From Burkholderia ambifaria (GTDB taxonomy: Bacteria; Pseudomonadota; Gammaproteobacteria; Burkholderiales; Burkholderiaceae), in assembly GCF_001443045.1 (NCBI RefSeq), contig NZ_LKPJ01000001.1:428698-492697 (forward strand): a DNA stretch of 64,000 bases, given 5' to 3'. Made by a program: the position numbers and the translations under genes. The notes beneath the pieces are model-generated. The model was not told the origin of the DNA. It did not search any database and saw only the letters and a list, made by a program, of their open reading frames with translations. Shown piece after piece: positions 18,166 to 26,900 of the stretch (positions within the stretch are counted from its first letter, which is position 1; each line of letters begins with the position of its first letter).

Positions 18166-19182
18166 TCACGCGTCGGGATCGACGCGCAGCACGAGCTTGC
18201 CGCGATGATCGCCGTCGAACAGGCGGTTCAGCACGTCGGGCGCGTTTTCGAGCCCGTCGGCCACGGTTTCCTCGGCCTTGAGGCGGCCGTCGCGCAGCCA
18301 TCCGGCAAGCGTCTGCACCGCTTCGCGGCTCTTGCGGTAGTCGAGGATCAGGAAACCGCGCATCGTGATTCGCTTCGAGATCAGCACGCCGACGTCGTCC
18401 GCCGCGCGGCCGCTGTTGTAGTTCGAGATCACGCCGCACAGCGCGACACGCCCGCCGATCACCATCCGCGACAGCACCGCACGCATCACTTCGCCGCCGA
18501 CGTTCTCGAAGTTCACGTGCACGCCGTCCGGCGTCGCCGCCTTCAGCTGCTCGCGAAAATCGTCGGCCTTGTAGTCGACGGCCACGTCGAAGCCGAGCGT
18601 CTCGGTCAGGTAGCGGCACTTGTCCGCGCCGCCCGCGATACCGACCACGCGTGCGCCGTGGATCTTGCCGATCTGGCCGGCGATCGAGCCCACCGACCCG
18701 GCCGCCGCCGACACGACGAGCGTCTCGCCCGGCTGCACCGGTGCGATGTCGGTCAGCCCGTAATACGCGGTCAGGCCGCTCATCCCGCACGCGCCGAGCA
18801 GCGTCGGCAGCGGCAGGCCCGACTGCGCGGGCAGCTTCACGAGCTGCGCAGCCTGGTCGGCCGCGAGAACCGCATAGTCCTGCCAGCCGACGAGCCCCTG
18901 CACGAGATCGCCTTGCGCAAAACCCGCATGGCGCGACGCGACCACGCGCCCGATGCCGAGCGCGCGCATCACTTCGCCGATCGCGACGGGCGGCAGGTAT
19001 TGCGGCACGTCGCTCATCCACACGCGGTTGGTCGGGTCCATCGACAGATACAGCACACGCACGAGCACTTCGCCGTCGGCAAGCGCCGGCACGGGTGTTT
19101 CGACGAGCGAAAAATGTTCGCGGCCAACCCGCCCTTCCGGGCGCGTCTTCAGCAGCAGTTGGCGGTTCACGAGTGTCGACAC
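18166..19182 (-). CDS. NADPH-dependent MDR-family oxidoreductase (CurA/YncB-like)
   Basis: A 338-residue zinc-independent medium-chain reductase of the leukotriene B4 12-hydroxydehydrogenase/CurA type. The N-terminus has YLSMDPTNRVWM and the cofactor fold has VSAAAGSVGSIAGQIGK near residues 146-162. VNFENVGGEVM and CGVISNYN are typical of the family. Substrates are usually alpha,beta-unsaturated ketones. The gene follows an SDR oxidoreductase by 34 bp on the same strand, so the two probably form an operon. Confidence 0.9.
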   Translation of the reverse strand: MSTLVNRQLLLKTRPEGRVGREHFSLVETPVPALADGEVLVRVLYLSMDPTNRVWMSDVPQYLPPVAIGEVMRALGIGRVVASRHAGFAQGDLVQGLVGWQDYAVLAADQAAQLVKLPAQSGLPLPTLLGACGMSGLTAYYGLTDIAPVQPGETLVVSAAAGSVGSIAGQIGKIHGARVVGIAGGADKCRYLTETLGFDVAVDYKADDFREQLKAATPDGVHVNFENVGGEVMRAVLSRMVIGGRVALCGVISNYNSGRAADDVGVLISKRITMRGFLILDYRKSREAVQTLAGWLRDGRLKAEETVADGLENAPDVLNRLFDGDHRGKLVLRVDPDA

Positions 19183-19216
19183 GGTGTTCTCCTCCGGTTG
19201 TTGTCGTCGATGCGCG

Positions 19217-20005
19217 TCAGACCGCGCACATGCCGCCGTCGATCACGAGTTCGGCGGCGGTCACGAAACGGCTCTCGTCGGACGCCAGATAGACGGCCGC
19301 ATGCGCGACGTCGTCCGGCTCGCCAAGCCGGCGCAGCGGAATGCCGCGCGCGAGCTTGCGCGTCGCATCGCGTTCGCCGAGCGACTGGAACAGCGGCTCG
19401 ACGATCCCCGTGCGAATGAACGCCGGATGAATCGAGTTGCAGCGCACGTCGAGCTCGCGGCGCGCGCAATCGATCGCGACCGACTTCGTCAGCGACGCGA
19501 CCGCGGCCTTCGACGCGTTGTACGCGGTGAAATCCGGCTCGACCTTGAACGCGGCTACCGACGAGATGTTGATGATCGAAGCGGGACTGCTCTCGGCCAG
19601 ATACGACAGCGCATGCTTGCAGCCGAGCACGATGCTCTCGACGTTGATCGCCATCACGCGCCGCCATTCGTCGAGCTCGATCTGCGCGGGCGAGCCGATT
19701 GACCCGACACCTGCGTTGTTGACGAGCACCGACAGCCCGCCCATCGCGTCGACCGCCTGCACGAGCAGCGCCTGCCAGCGCGCCTCGTCGCGCACGTCCT
19801 GCGTGGCCGCGAACGCGACCGGCGCCGCGTGCCCCGCGTTGAGCTCATGCGCGAACGCATCGAGCACGGCCGCGTCGGCGATGTCGGTCAGGAACACGCG
19901 CGCGCCCTGCTCGACCATCCGGCGCGCGATCGCGCGGCCGAGGCCGCCGGCGGCGCCCGTGATGTACGCGCACTTGCCTGCGAGGCGCGAGGAAACGACT
20001 GTCAT
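19217..20005 (-). CDS. Short-chain dehydrogenase/reductase
   Basis: A 262-residue classical SDR. It has the cofactor motif TGAAGGLG (16-23), NNAG (96-99), catalytic Ser near 148-149, and Y162 and K166 in YNASK. The Asp in FLTDIADA after the second beta strand suggests NAD(H) preference. The C-terminal [17 protein letters not shown] is typical. The substrate cannot be told from sequence. It is the first gene of a pair with the MDR oxidoreductase. Confidence 0.92.
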   Translation of the reverse strand: MTVVSSRLAGKCAYITGAAGGLGRAIARRMVEQGARVFLTDIADAAVLDAFAHELNAGHAAPVAFAATQDVRDEARWQALLVQAVDAMGGLSVLVNNAGVGSIGSPAQIELDEWRRVMAINVESIVLGCKHALSYLAESSPASIINISSVAAFKVEPDFTAYNASKAAVASLTKSVAIDCARRELDVRCNSIHPAFIRTGIVEPLFQSLGERDATRKLARGIPLRRLGEPDDVAHAAVYLASDESRFVTAAELVIDGGMCAV

Positions 20006-20425
20006 GGAACCTGCTCCTATCGTGAATCGTCGTGGCGGACCGGTGCCGTGACGGCGGTTGCCGCGCGCCGGCCGACGGCCGCGCAGTTTGCGCGAGTATA
20101 GCGAGCCGGCCGTGCCGCGTCGGACAAATCGGGCAGGCTGCCGCTGCCGGCCCCGATCGAACGAACGCCAGCGTACGCGATTGCCGCCAATCGATGAAAT
20201 GAATATTCGTAATGCCCGGTCATAGACACACCTGATGACCTTCGCATCCGCGGCCGGCGGAATGGAACGGCGCGGCGCGGCCGATTACCGCGGATACCGG
20301 TTCGACGAACGCCGGATGCCGGCTTTTGCCAATGATAGGGAACGAATGGAGCGAGACACGGGAGCAGCCGTCGCGCGACGACCGCATTCGACACCGGGGC
20401 ACCGATGCCCCGGAACAAACCGCCG
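20006..20425. other. Intergenic region, no gene seen
   Basis: About 420 bp between two minus-strand genes. It should contain the promoter for the SDR-MDR pair. Overlapping ORFs here have arginine-rich, out-of-frame composition and are not supported. Confidence 0.4.
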
Positions 20426-21013
20426 TCAGAACCCGTCGCCGGACGCGCGCATGAACGCGCAGACTTGCGGGGAATGCGTGTCGATCATCTGCTGGAACGG
20501 CGCGCGATGCCCGTACGCGATGCCGGACACGAGAAGCAGGCAGACGGCCGCGATGCGCGGCGAGAACGAACGCTTGTGCACCTTGGCGTAGGTGCGCAGG
20601 AACACCAGCGCGACGAGCGCGCCGAGCAGCCAGCCGACCACGACTTCGGGAATCGTATGCGAATGGTCGAACACGCGCGCGACGGCCGTCGCCGCGCCGA
20701 CGGCGAGGCCGGCCGCCACGCCCGGCGCATTGCCCGGACGAAACGCCTGCCACAGCATCGACAACGCGACGGTCCACACGGACGTCGACAGCATCGTATG
20801 GCCGCTGATCACGCGGAAATCGAACTGCGGAATCTCGACACCGCAGCCCGCATAGAGGATCTTGGTCGCCCCGACGAGGCTCATGCCGGCCGCGAGCAGC
20901 ACGATCCAGCGCACCGCGAGCCGCCAGTTGGACATCGCGAGCCAGGCCGCGCAGGTTAGCGCGACCGGCAGGGTCAATGCGGCGTCGCCGATGTTGCTGA
21001 TTTCACTCCACAT
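20426..21013 (-). CDS. PAP2-family membrane phosphatase
   Basis: A 195-residue inner-membrane protein with five to six hydrophobic segments. The PAP2 motifs SGHTML (near 70, catalytic His region) and ARVFDHSHTIPEVVVGW (near 111-127, Arg and His) are present. The first PAP2 motif (K-x6-RP) is not evident: a Lys is present in ATKILYAG but no RP follows, and the usual Asp of the third motif is Glu. It may dephosphorylate lipid phosphates such as phosphatidate or undecaprenyl pyrophosphate. It lies about 80 bp upstream of mntH's end on the same strand as mntH. Confidence 0.82.
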   Translation of the reverse strand: MWSEISNIGDAALTLPVALTCAAWLAMSNWRLAVRWIVLLAAGMSLVGATKILYAGCGVEIPQFDFRVISGHTMLSTSVWTVALSMLWQAFRPGNAPGVAAGLAVGAATAVARVFDHSHTIPEVVVGWLLGALVALVFLRTYAKVHKRSFSPRIAAVCLLLVSGIAYGHRAPFQQMIDTHSPQVCAFMRASGDGF

Positions 21014-21094
21014 AACGGACGTCGAACGGCTAGCAAAAGGTCGCAGTTTAACGCAAGCGTGCGACGTGCCTGTATCAGCCTGTGACAGGCTGTA

Positions 21095-22411
21095 TCAGCC
21101 CGCGACACCCGTAATCAGCAGCAGGTTCGTGCCGGTGATGACGCCGAACAGCGCCCATGCGGCGACCTGCATCTTGCGGCCGATCGCATGCTCGCCCATC
21201 GTGTTGCGATCGCTGACCGACTTGATCAGCGGCCACATCGCGAACGGCAGTTGCAGGCTCAGCAGCACCTGGCTCCAGACGAGCAGTTGCCCGACGGAAT
21301 TTTCGCCGAGCCACAGCACGCCGATCAGCGCGGGCACGAGCGCGAGCCCGCGCGTGATCAGCCGGCGCTGGTAGCACGGGATCTTCGTATGCAGGAAGCC
21401 GTCCATGATCACCTGGCCGGCGATCGTGCCGGTCAGCGTCGAGCTCTGCCCGGACGCGAGCAGCGCGATGCCGAACAGCAGCGCGGCAGCGCCGCCCGCG
21501 ATCGGCGTGATCAGCCGGTACGCCTGTTCGATGTCGGTGACGTTGTGCTGGCCGGTCGCATGGAACGCCGCGCCCGCGACGACCAGGATCGCCGCGTTGA
21601 CGAGCATGGCGACGAACAGCGATACGCAGGTATCGATCCGCACCAGCGCGAGCGTGTCGCGAACCAGGCCGCGCGCGCCGCCGACGACATGGCGCGTCTG
21701 TACGACCGACGAATGCAGATACAGGTTGTGCGGCATGATCGTCGCGCCGACGATGCCGAGCGCGAGCACGATCGCGTCCTTGCTGTCGTGGCCGGGGTTG
21801 CCCGGCACGAGCCCCTTCGCGACCGCATGCCAGTCGGGGGGCGTGATCGCGACCTGCGCGACGAAGCAGAACGCCATCGTCGCGATCAGCCCGAGCACGA
21901 TCGCCTCGATCTGCCGGACGCCCTTGCCCTGCAGCCCAAGGACGATCACCGTGTCGAGCGCGGTCAGCACGATCCCCCACGCGAGCGGCACGCCGAGCAG
22001 CAGCTTGAACGCGAGCGCGCAGCCGAGCACTTCGGCGATGTCGCACGCGATGATCGACACCTCGGCGGTCACCCACTGCACGACGCGGCCAAAGGGGCCG
22101 TAACGGTCGTAGCTGGCCTGCGCGAGATCCTTGCCCGCGACGAGGCCGAGCCGCGCGGCGAGCATCTGCAGGAAGATCGCGGCGAGGCTCGAGAACGCGA
22201 CGACCCACAGCAGTGAATAGCCGAATTGCGAGCCGGCCTGGATGTCGGTGGCCCAGTTGCCGGGATCCATATAGCCGATCGCGACCAGCAGACCCGGGCC
22301 GAAGAAGCGCTTGAGCTTCATCCAGCGCGACGCGCCGGCGTCGATCGTGATGCTGCCCTTTACTTCCGACGGGCAGAAGGGGGCGGTGGCGGTAGTGGGA
22401 AGCAAGGGCAT
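21095..22411 (-). CDS. mntH: Nramp-family Mn2+/Fe2+:H+ symporter MntH
   Basis: A 438-residue inner-membrane divalent-metal importer with about 11 membrane segments. Hallmark motifs are DPGNWATDIQAG in TM1 (near residue 49) and MPHNLYLHSS in TM6, both metal-binding in Nramp proteins. The last segment includes WALFGVITGTNLLLI. The start MPLLPTTATAP at 22411 lies 52 bp inside the upstream AraC-type gene. It probably imports Mn2+ during oxidative or iron stress. No MntR or Fur box was confidently identified. Confidence 0.93.
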   Translation of the reverse strand: MPLLPTTATAPFCPSEVKGSITIDAGASRWMKLKRFFGPGLLVAIGYMDPGNWATDIQAGSQFGYSLLWVVAFSSLAAIFLQMLAARLGLVAGKDLAQASYDRYGPFGRVVQWVTAEVSIIACDIAEVLGCALAFKLLLGVPLAWGIVLTALDTVIVLGLQGKGVRQIEAIVLGLIATMAFCFVAQVAITPPDWHAVAKGLVPGNPGHDSKDAIVLALGIVGATIMPHNLYLHSSVVQTRHVVGGARGLVRDTLALVRIDTCVSLFVAMLVNAAILVVAGAAFHATGQHNVTDIEQAYRLITPIAGGAAALLFGIALLASGQSSTLTGTIAGQVIMDGFLHTKIPCYQRRLITRGLALVPALIGVLWLGENSVGQLLVWSQVLLSLQLPFAMWPLIKSVSDRNTMGEHAIGRKMQVAAWALFGVITGTNLLLITGVAG

Positions 22412-23478
22412 GGAAACCGGGGATCGTGATCGCGACACGATGATTTTACGGTCATCCGCCCTACTTTCTCCCGTGTATCGGTGCACATGCCCAGGCTCGC
22501 CTGGTCGCCATCGGCTTTCGCAGGCTGCTGCGGCGCCGGCTGCGGGTCGGGCGCCCCGGCGCCGTTCGTCAGGATCCGCTCTCGCTCGGCGATGCGAAAT
22601 TCGGTCGGCGACACCTGGAGACGCTGGCGAAACAGCTTCGCCAGACGCTCGCCGCTGCCGAAGCCCGTGCGCCGCGCGACCTTGTCGGCCGGCAGTGTCG
22701 TGTGGATCAGCATGTGGCAGGCGCGCTCGAGCCGCACGTGCTGCACGAACTCGGTCGGTGTCACGCCGATTTCCTTCTTGAAGCGCCGCAGGAAATTGCG
22801 CTCGCTCATCGCGGCCGTCCGCGCGACTTCCGCGATCGAGATGCGGTTCGCGCTCTGCGCGCGCAGTTGCTGCGCCGACATCCGGATCGACGGGCTCGCG
22901 CTCAGTTCGCGAAACGCCCACATCGACTGCGCGTAGCGTTGCTCGACCGGCTGCATCAGGTTGCCGGCGATCTCCTGCGCGGCGCTGTCGCCGAGATCGG
23001 CACGAAACATGTCGAGCACGGCCGCGAACACGTCGGCCTCCCCGCCCTGCAGTTCGATCGTTGCCGCCGCACGGCGGGCGCGATCCGTTCGCGGGTGACC
23101 GGCATCCGCCTGCCGCTGCGACGCCGCGAGCGTCGACAGGTCCATCGCATCGACAATCCATCGCGCATGCCGGCGAATGTCGGTCAGGCGCCGCCGCAAT
23201 GCATCGCTCCAGTTGACCGACGCGCGCTCACCGTGAAGATGAAAGAACGCGAGCGCGCGATGGCCGTGCTCGTCGCCGAGCGCATCGGCGGCGATCTTCA
23301 CGCCGGACGACGACTGCAGCAATCCCCCGCTTTCGGATACGTACTTCAGTTGGTAACCCGCACTGAACGCGTGCAGGCGATTCGCCAGGTTGAAGGCCTC
23401 GCCGAGACGCGCGGCCTGGGCCAAGGAAAACCCCGAACTCAAATAGACAACGACCCATCTCTGATCTGCTGCTTCCAC
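22360..23478 (-). CDS. GlxA-type AraC-family transcriptional regulator
   Basis: The protein has 372 residues. The first about 150 resemble a DJ-1/PfpI-like ligand-binding domain as in GlxA (QRWVVVYLSSGFSLAQAARLG), though its beginning looks truncated. The C-terminal AraC DNA-binding domain lies around 215-310 (ISIAEVARTAAMSERNFLRR, then TPTEFVQHVRLERACHML and ARRTGFGSGERLAKLFRQR). A proline-rich tail follows and overlaps the mntH start by 52 bp. An earlier alternative start may exist. The target genes are unknown; it is divergent from a LysR gene. Confidence 0.82.
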   Translation of the reverse strand: MEAADQRWVVVYLSSGFSLAQAARLGEAFNLANRLHAFSAGYQLKYVSESGGLLQSSSGVKIAADALGDEHGHRALAFFHLHGERASVNWSDALRRRLTDIRRHARWIVDAMDLSTLAASQRQADAGHPRTDRARRAAATIELQGGEADVFAAVLDMFRADLGDSAAQEIAGNLMQPVEQRYAQSMWAFRELSASPSIRMSAQQLRAQSANRISIAEVARTAAMSERNFLRRFKKEIGVTPTEFVQHVRLERACHMLIHTTLPADKVARRTGFGSGERLAKLFRQRLQVSPTEFRIAERERILTNGAGAPDPQPAPQQPAKADGDQASLGMCTDTREKVGRMTVKSSCRDHDPRFPCPCFPLPPPPPSARRK

Positions 23479-23862
23479 TGGCCAAGCCCCCGGACTGTTT
23501 CGACTTCTTCTAATACCGTCGAACTGTCAGGCTTATATTGGGTTTGAACAGGTGCGACAGGACGGCTATCTCGAAATATGAAGCGACGGCATCTTAGCCG
23601 AACGGGTGCTGTCGGGCGCTGTCCTTGGCGCGAAATGGCCGACAGTGACAGCATGATGGCGGATTTCTACAGGCTTTCGCCCACCGATCGCATCCCGCGC
23701 CAAAATACGCGTGCGACGTGCGGACGCGCGACGTGCGCGGCATTCCCGATATGGGCGATGTTCGCGGCAACGCCGATGCAAACGAACGCACGCGCGCCCT
23801 GGCGTTCCGTTGTCCGCGCATCCATTAGAATCGCTCCACCGTCCACCACGCCGACTTCGTCC

Positions 23863-24783
23863 GTGCCCGCCGATCATCGTCTCGACCTGAACCTGTTCCG
23901 CGTGCTCGACGCCGTCTACGTGCACGGCGGCATCGGTGCAGCCGCCCGCGCGCTGCACCTGACGCAGCCGGCCGTCACGCATGCGCTCAACCGGCTGCGC
24001 GCGCATTTCGACGATCCGCTGTTCGTCCGCCAGGGCAACCGCGTCGTGCCGACCGAACGCACGCGCGCGATCATCGCGGACGTGCAGCTTCATCTCGCCG
24101 GACTGCAGCGCACCGCGCGCGACCCGGCTGCATTCGACCCGGCGACGCTCGACCTGAGCATCGCGGTCGGCATTCGCGACGTGCTCGAATCGATCGCGCT
24201 GCCGCAGATCGTCGCCGCGTTCGCCGACGAAGCGCCCGGCCTGCGATTCGTGAGCCGCCGCGTCGCGGTGCACGACATCGAACGCGAACTCGCGTCGGGC
24301 AATCTCGATCTCGCCGTCGATCGGCGCGTGCAAACCGGCCCGCGCATCTCGACCGAACACCTGCTCGACGATTCGCTCGTCGTCGCGATGCGACACGATC
24401 ATCCGCTGATGAGCGACCCGCTGCGACGCAGCGACTATTTCGCCGCGCGGCATATCGCGGTGTCGTCGCTCGGCGAACCGCAATCGCTCGACGTGCTGCT
24501 CGGCAACGACGGACGCTTCCGGCACATCCAGCTCGTGTGCCAGCATTACTTCGCCGCCTGCCAGATCGCGGCGGCGGGCGACCTGCTGCTGACGCTGCCG
24601 CGCACGTATGCGCTGCGCATGGCGGCGTTGCTGCCGATCGCCGTGCAGCCGCTGCCGCTGCGGCTCAAGCCGTTTCCGCTACTCGCGTACTGGCACGAAT
24701 CGCGCGAGACCGACCGCGCGCACCAGTGGGTGCGCGAACGCGTCGCCACGCTCGTACGCAGGACTGCCGGCGTCGCCGGCTGA
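23863..24783 (+). CDS. LysR-family transcriptional regulator
   Basis: The regulator has 306 residues if it starts at GTG 23863. The N-terminal winged HTH (LDLNLFRVLDAVYVHGGIGA, then LHLTQPAVTHALNRLR and DDPLFVRQGN) is followed by a substrate-binding domain (DLSIAVGIRDVLESIALPQI). The reading frame is open another 95 codons upstream to 23578, but that part has no LysR homology, so the later start giving normal family length is chosen. The sequence resembles the NahR/NodD-like LysR branch. Target and ligand are unknown; it is next to an OsmC gene on the same strand. Confidence 0.85.
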   Translation: MPADHRLDLNLFRVLDAVYVHGGIGAAARALHLTQPAVTHALNRLRAHFDDPLFVRQGNRVVPTERTRAIIADVQLHLAGLQRTARDPAAFDPATLDLSIAVGIRDVLESIALPQIVAAFADEAPGLRFVSRRVAVHDIERELASGNLDLAVDRRVQTGPRISTEHLLDDSLVVAMRHDHPLMSDPLRRSDYFAARHIAVSSLGEPQSLDVLLGNDGRFRHIQLVCQHYFAACQIAAAGDLLLTLPRTYALRMAALLPIAVQPLPLRLKPFPLLAYWHESRETDRAHQWVRERVATLVRRTAGVAG

Positions 24784-24900
24784 TCCCATCGACGCTCGTC
24801 GACGCTCACTGCGCCCGCGGTTTCAGCCAGGACGGTATGCTGACGGCTCGCACGCCGCGCATCATCGCGGCCCCTCTTTCCCGCTTACCGGAGACTTGCC

Positions 24901-25302
24901 ATGCCGCTCATCCACGCCGCCGCCACCCTCGCCGCCGACGCGCCCGACTACGTCGTCCAGCTGCAGGCCGGCACGCATGCGCTGACCGGCGACGAAGCGC
25001 CGCGCGAAGGCGGCCAGGGCCTCGGGCCGGCGCCGTTCGAGTTCGTGCTGGCCGGCCTCGCACAGTGCACGGCCGCGACACTGCGCATGTATATGCAGCG
25101 CAAGACGTGGCCGGCCGTGCGCATCGACGTGCACGCCGAACTGCATGCCGATCGCGAAGGTCAGCAGTACGTGCGCCGCGTCGTGACGCTCGGCGGCCCG
25201 CTCGACGACGCGCAGCGCCAGCGTCTCGCGGAAATCTGCGAGAAAACGCCGGTGACGCTGTTCGTCAAGCGCGGCACGCGCATCGAAACGACGCTGAACT
25301 GA
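24901..25302 (+). CDS. OsmC/Ohr-family peroxiredoxin-like protein
   Basis: A 133-residue cytoplasmic OsmC-family protein. Two conserved cysteines, C56 (LAQCTAAT) and C113 (EICEKTPV), sit at the positions used for hydroperoxide reduction. The N-terminal half has the GQGLGPAPFEFVLAGL lead-in typical of the family. It should remove organic hydroperoxides. It lies 117 bp after the LysR gene and ends before a strong terminator. Confidence 0.9.
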   Translation: MPLIHAAATLAADAPDYVVQLQAGTHALTGDEAPREGGQGLGPAPFEFVLAGLAQCTAATLRMYMQRKTWPAVRIDVHAELHADREGQQYVRRVVTLGGPLDDAQRQRLAEICEKTPVTLFVKRGTRIETTLN

Positions 25303-25380
25303 CGCGCTACGTGCCGGGTATGTGACGCCCGGCGAGCGTCTCACCGCACTGCTCCGCACACGATCGACGCGCAACAAGCA

Positions 25381-25419
25381 AAACGGGCGGACCGCGCACG
25401 ATGCGCGGCCCGCCCGTTT
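25381..25419. terminator. Bidirectional terminator between OsmC and DyP genes
   Basis: An 18-bp stem with one A/C mismatch (25381-25398 and 25402-25419) is flanked by A and T residues on both sides. It lies between the convergent OsmC (plus) and DyP peroxidase (minus) genes. Confidence 0.75.
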
Positions 25420-25533
25420 GCCTATGCCGCAGAGGGTTCGTCGTTGCAATAGCTACGGCTATTGTGCCTCCTCTCTCCTTGCCTTGCGGGCGGAAAGGCA
25501 CGTTCGCAAGCCCGTTATTAGCGTGAACAGACC

Positions 25534-26415
25534 CTAGAGTCCGAGCGCGGAAAGATCCAGCTTGCCGTCCTTCACCGGCGGGCACCAGAAATACGCGCCC
25601 GTCAGCGGCCGCGTGAAGCGGAACAGGCCGTCGACGATGCCGTCGTCCGCGCCGCTCATCCGGCGCATCTGCACGTCGAACGCGCGGAACGAACAACCGA
25701 ACGCGACGAAGTAGAGCCCCGCGCGGCGCGCATCGGACCACGGCGACGAACGGCGCAGCATGAACGCCTCCGGCTCGAAGCTCTCCTGCGCGGTGCGCTT
25801 CACGTGCGCGAACTCCGGCGCATCGTCGAGTTCCTCGTTGTCCGAGCGGCGGCGGCCGATGATGTTATCCATGTCCCCCGACGCAATGCGCTCCATCTGG
25901 TCGAAGTCGTGCAGCCATTGCTGAACCGCGACGAAGCTCGACCCGTCGAGTCCCGCACCCTGGCCCGTGACGATCGCCGCGGCCAGCGCATCGTCGCCGC
26001 TCGGGTTCTCGGTGCCGTCCTCGTAACCCGACAGGTCGCGATCGTTCGAATAGCGGAACCCGTCGACCGCGTCCTGCAGCGCGAATGCCGGCGCGAGCGC
26101 CCGCTCGATCGCCCGCGCGCGCAGCACGAGTTCGCCGCGATCGTCGCCGCGCAGCCAGACCCATACGTCGGCCGGCGTAATCGGCAGCGTGCGGTCGTTC
26201 ACCGCGAACGCCGGGTATTCGGTGAGGCCCGGCACCGGGTGCCCGAGGTGCGCGGCCAGCGCATGTCCGAAGCCGGCGACCGTGTCGCGCCCGTCGACGA
26301 GCTCGCGCAACGCCGTCAGCGCCGCCGCGACATTGCCGTTGTTCGAAATCGTGAAAGTGAGGTATCGGGCCGCCGTGTCGATCGGAGCCAGGATGCCTTG
26401 CTGAACGTCGCTCAT
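25534..26415 (-). CDS. Dye-decolourising (DyP-type) heme peroxidase
   Basis: A 293-residue DyP peroxidase. The GxxDG motif is GYEDG (130-134) with catalytic D133; the probable proximal heme ligand is H204 in EFAHVKRT. The C-terminal GLYFVAFGCSFRAFDVQMRRM is typical. There is no signal peptide, so it is cytoplasmic or encapsulated; no encapsulin gene is adjacent. ATG 26415 has an AGGAAA ribosome site, preferred over the longer open frame to 26586. Confidence 0.92.
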   Translation of the reverse strand: MSDVQQGILAPIDTAARYLTFTISNNGNVAAALTALRELVDGRDTVAGFGHALAAHLGHPVPGLTEYPAFAVNDRTLPITPADVWVWLRGDDRGELVLRARAIERALAPAFALQDAVDGFRYSNDRDLSGYEDGTENPSGDDALAAAIVTGQGAGLDGSSFVAVQQWLHDFDQMERIASGDMDNIIGRRRSDNEELDDAPEFAHVKRTAQESFEPEAFMLRRSSPWSDARRAGLYFVAFGCSFRAFDVQMRRMSGADDGIVDGLFRFTRPLTGAYFWCPPVKDGKLDLSALGL

Positions 26416-26900
26416 CGTTTCCTCAGAAATGTATCGTGGTGAATCTGCGGGGCCGCAGCGGCCGGCACGCAACCGCAAAGTGTAATCGATGGGGCCCGTT
26501 AACCCGTGCGCCGCCACATCGCGGAACGCACACGAAAAAGGGCCGAATCCCGGAATACTAACCGTATCGACGCTGCAACGCCGCATTCGTCATACATTGC
26601 GGCGCGTCCGGCACTGCTGATAAAATCCCTTCACGTCTTTTCGGCGTCCTTTCAACCGTTCACTTCGAGGAGGTGCAGATGTTCCGAATGCCAGCAACCT
26701 TCCCGAACGTGGTCCCACGACGCGGCTGATCCAGCCCGTCGTCCGCGCCGGCTCCCGAGTGCTTCACTGACCCGCCGGCCCGCGCATCTTCCCGACAGCC
26801 CGTTTCGTTTCGCCCGCGTCGTCCGTGCGGCCCGGCTGTTGCGTTTTCGACGTTCTCCGAACCGGAAAGTCCCGTCGCGCGATGCGCCGGGCAACGATAC
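26416..26900. other. Divergent promoter region between DyP and ABC exporter genes
   Basis: About 485 bp with divergent promoters. It contains one tiny ORF with a good ribosome site (listed separately). Nothing else was recognised. Confidence 0.45.
26679..26729 (+). CDS. Possible 16-residue leader ORF upstream of the ABC exporter
   Basis: A 17-codon ORF (MFRMPATFPNVVPRRG, then TGA) preceded by a near-perfect GAGGAGG ribosome site. It ends 171 bp before the ABC exporter start. A strong ribosome site on such a short ORF suggests a leader peptide or the 5' end of a decayed gene. Without comparative data it is tentative. Confidence 0.3.
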   Translation: MFRMPATFPNVVPRRG

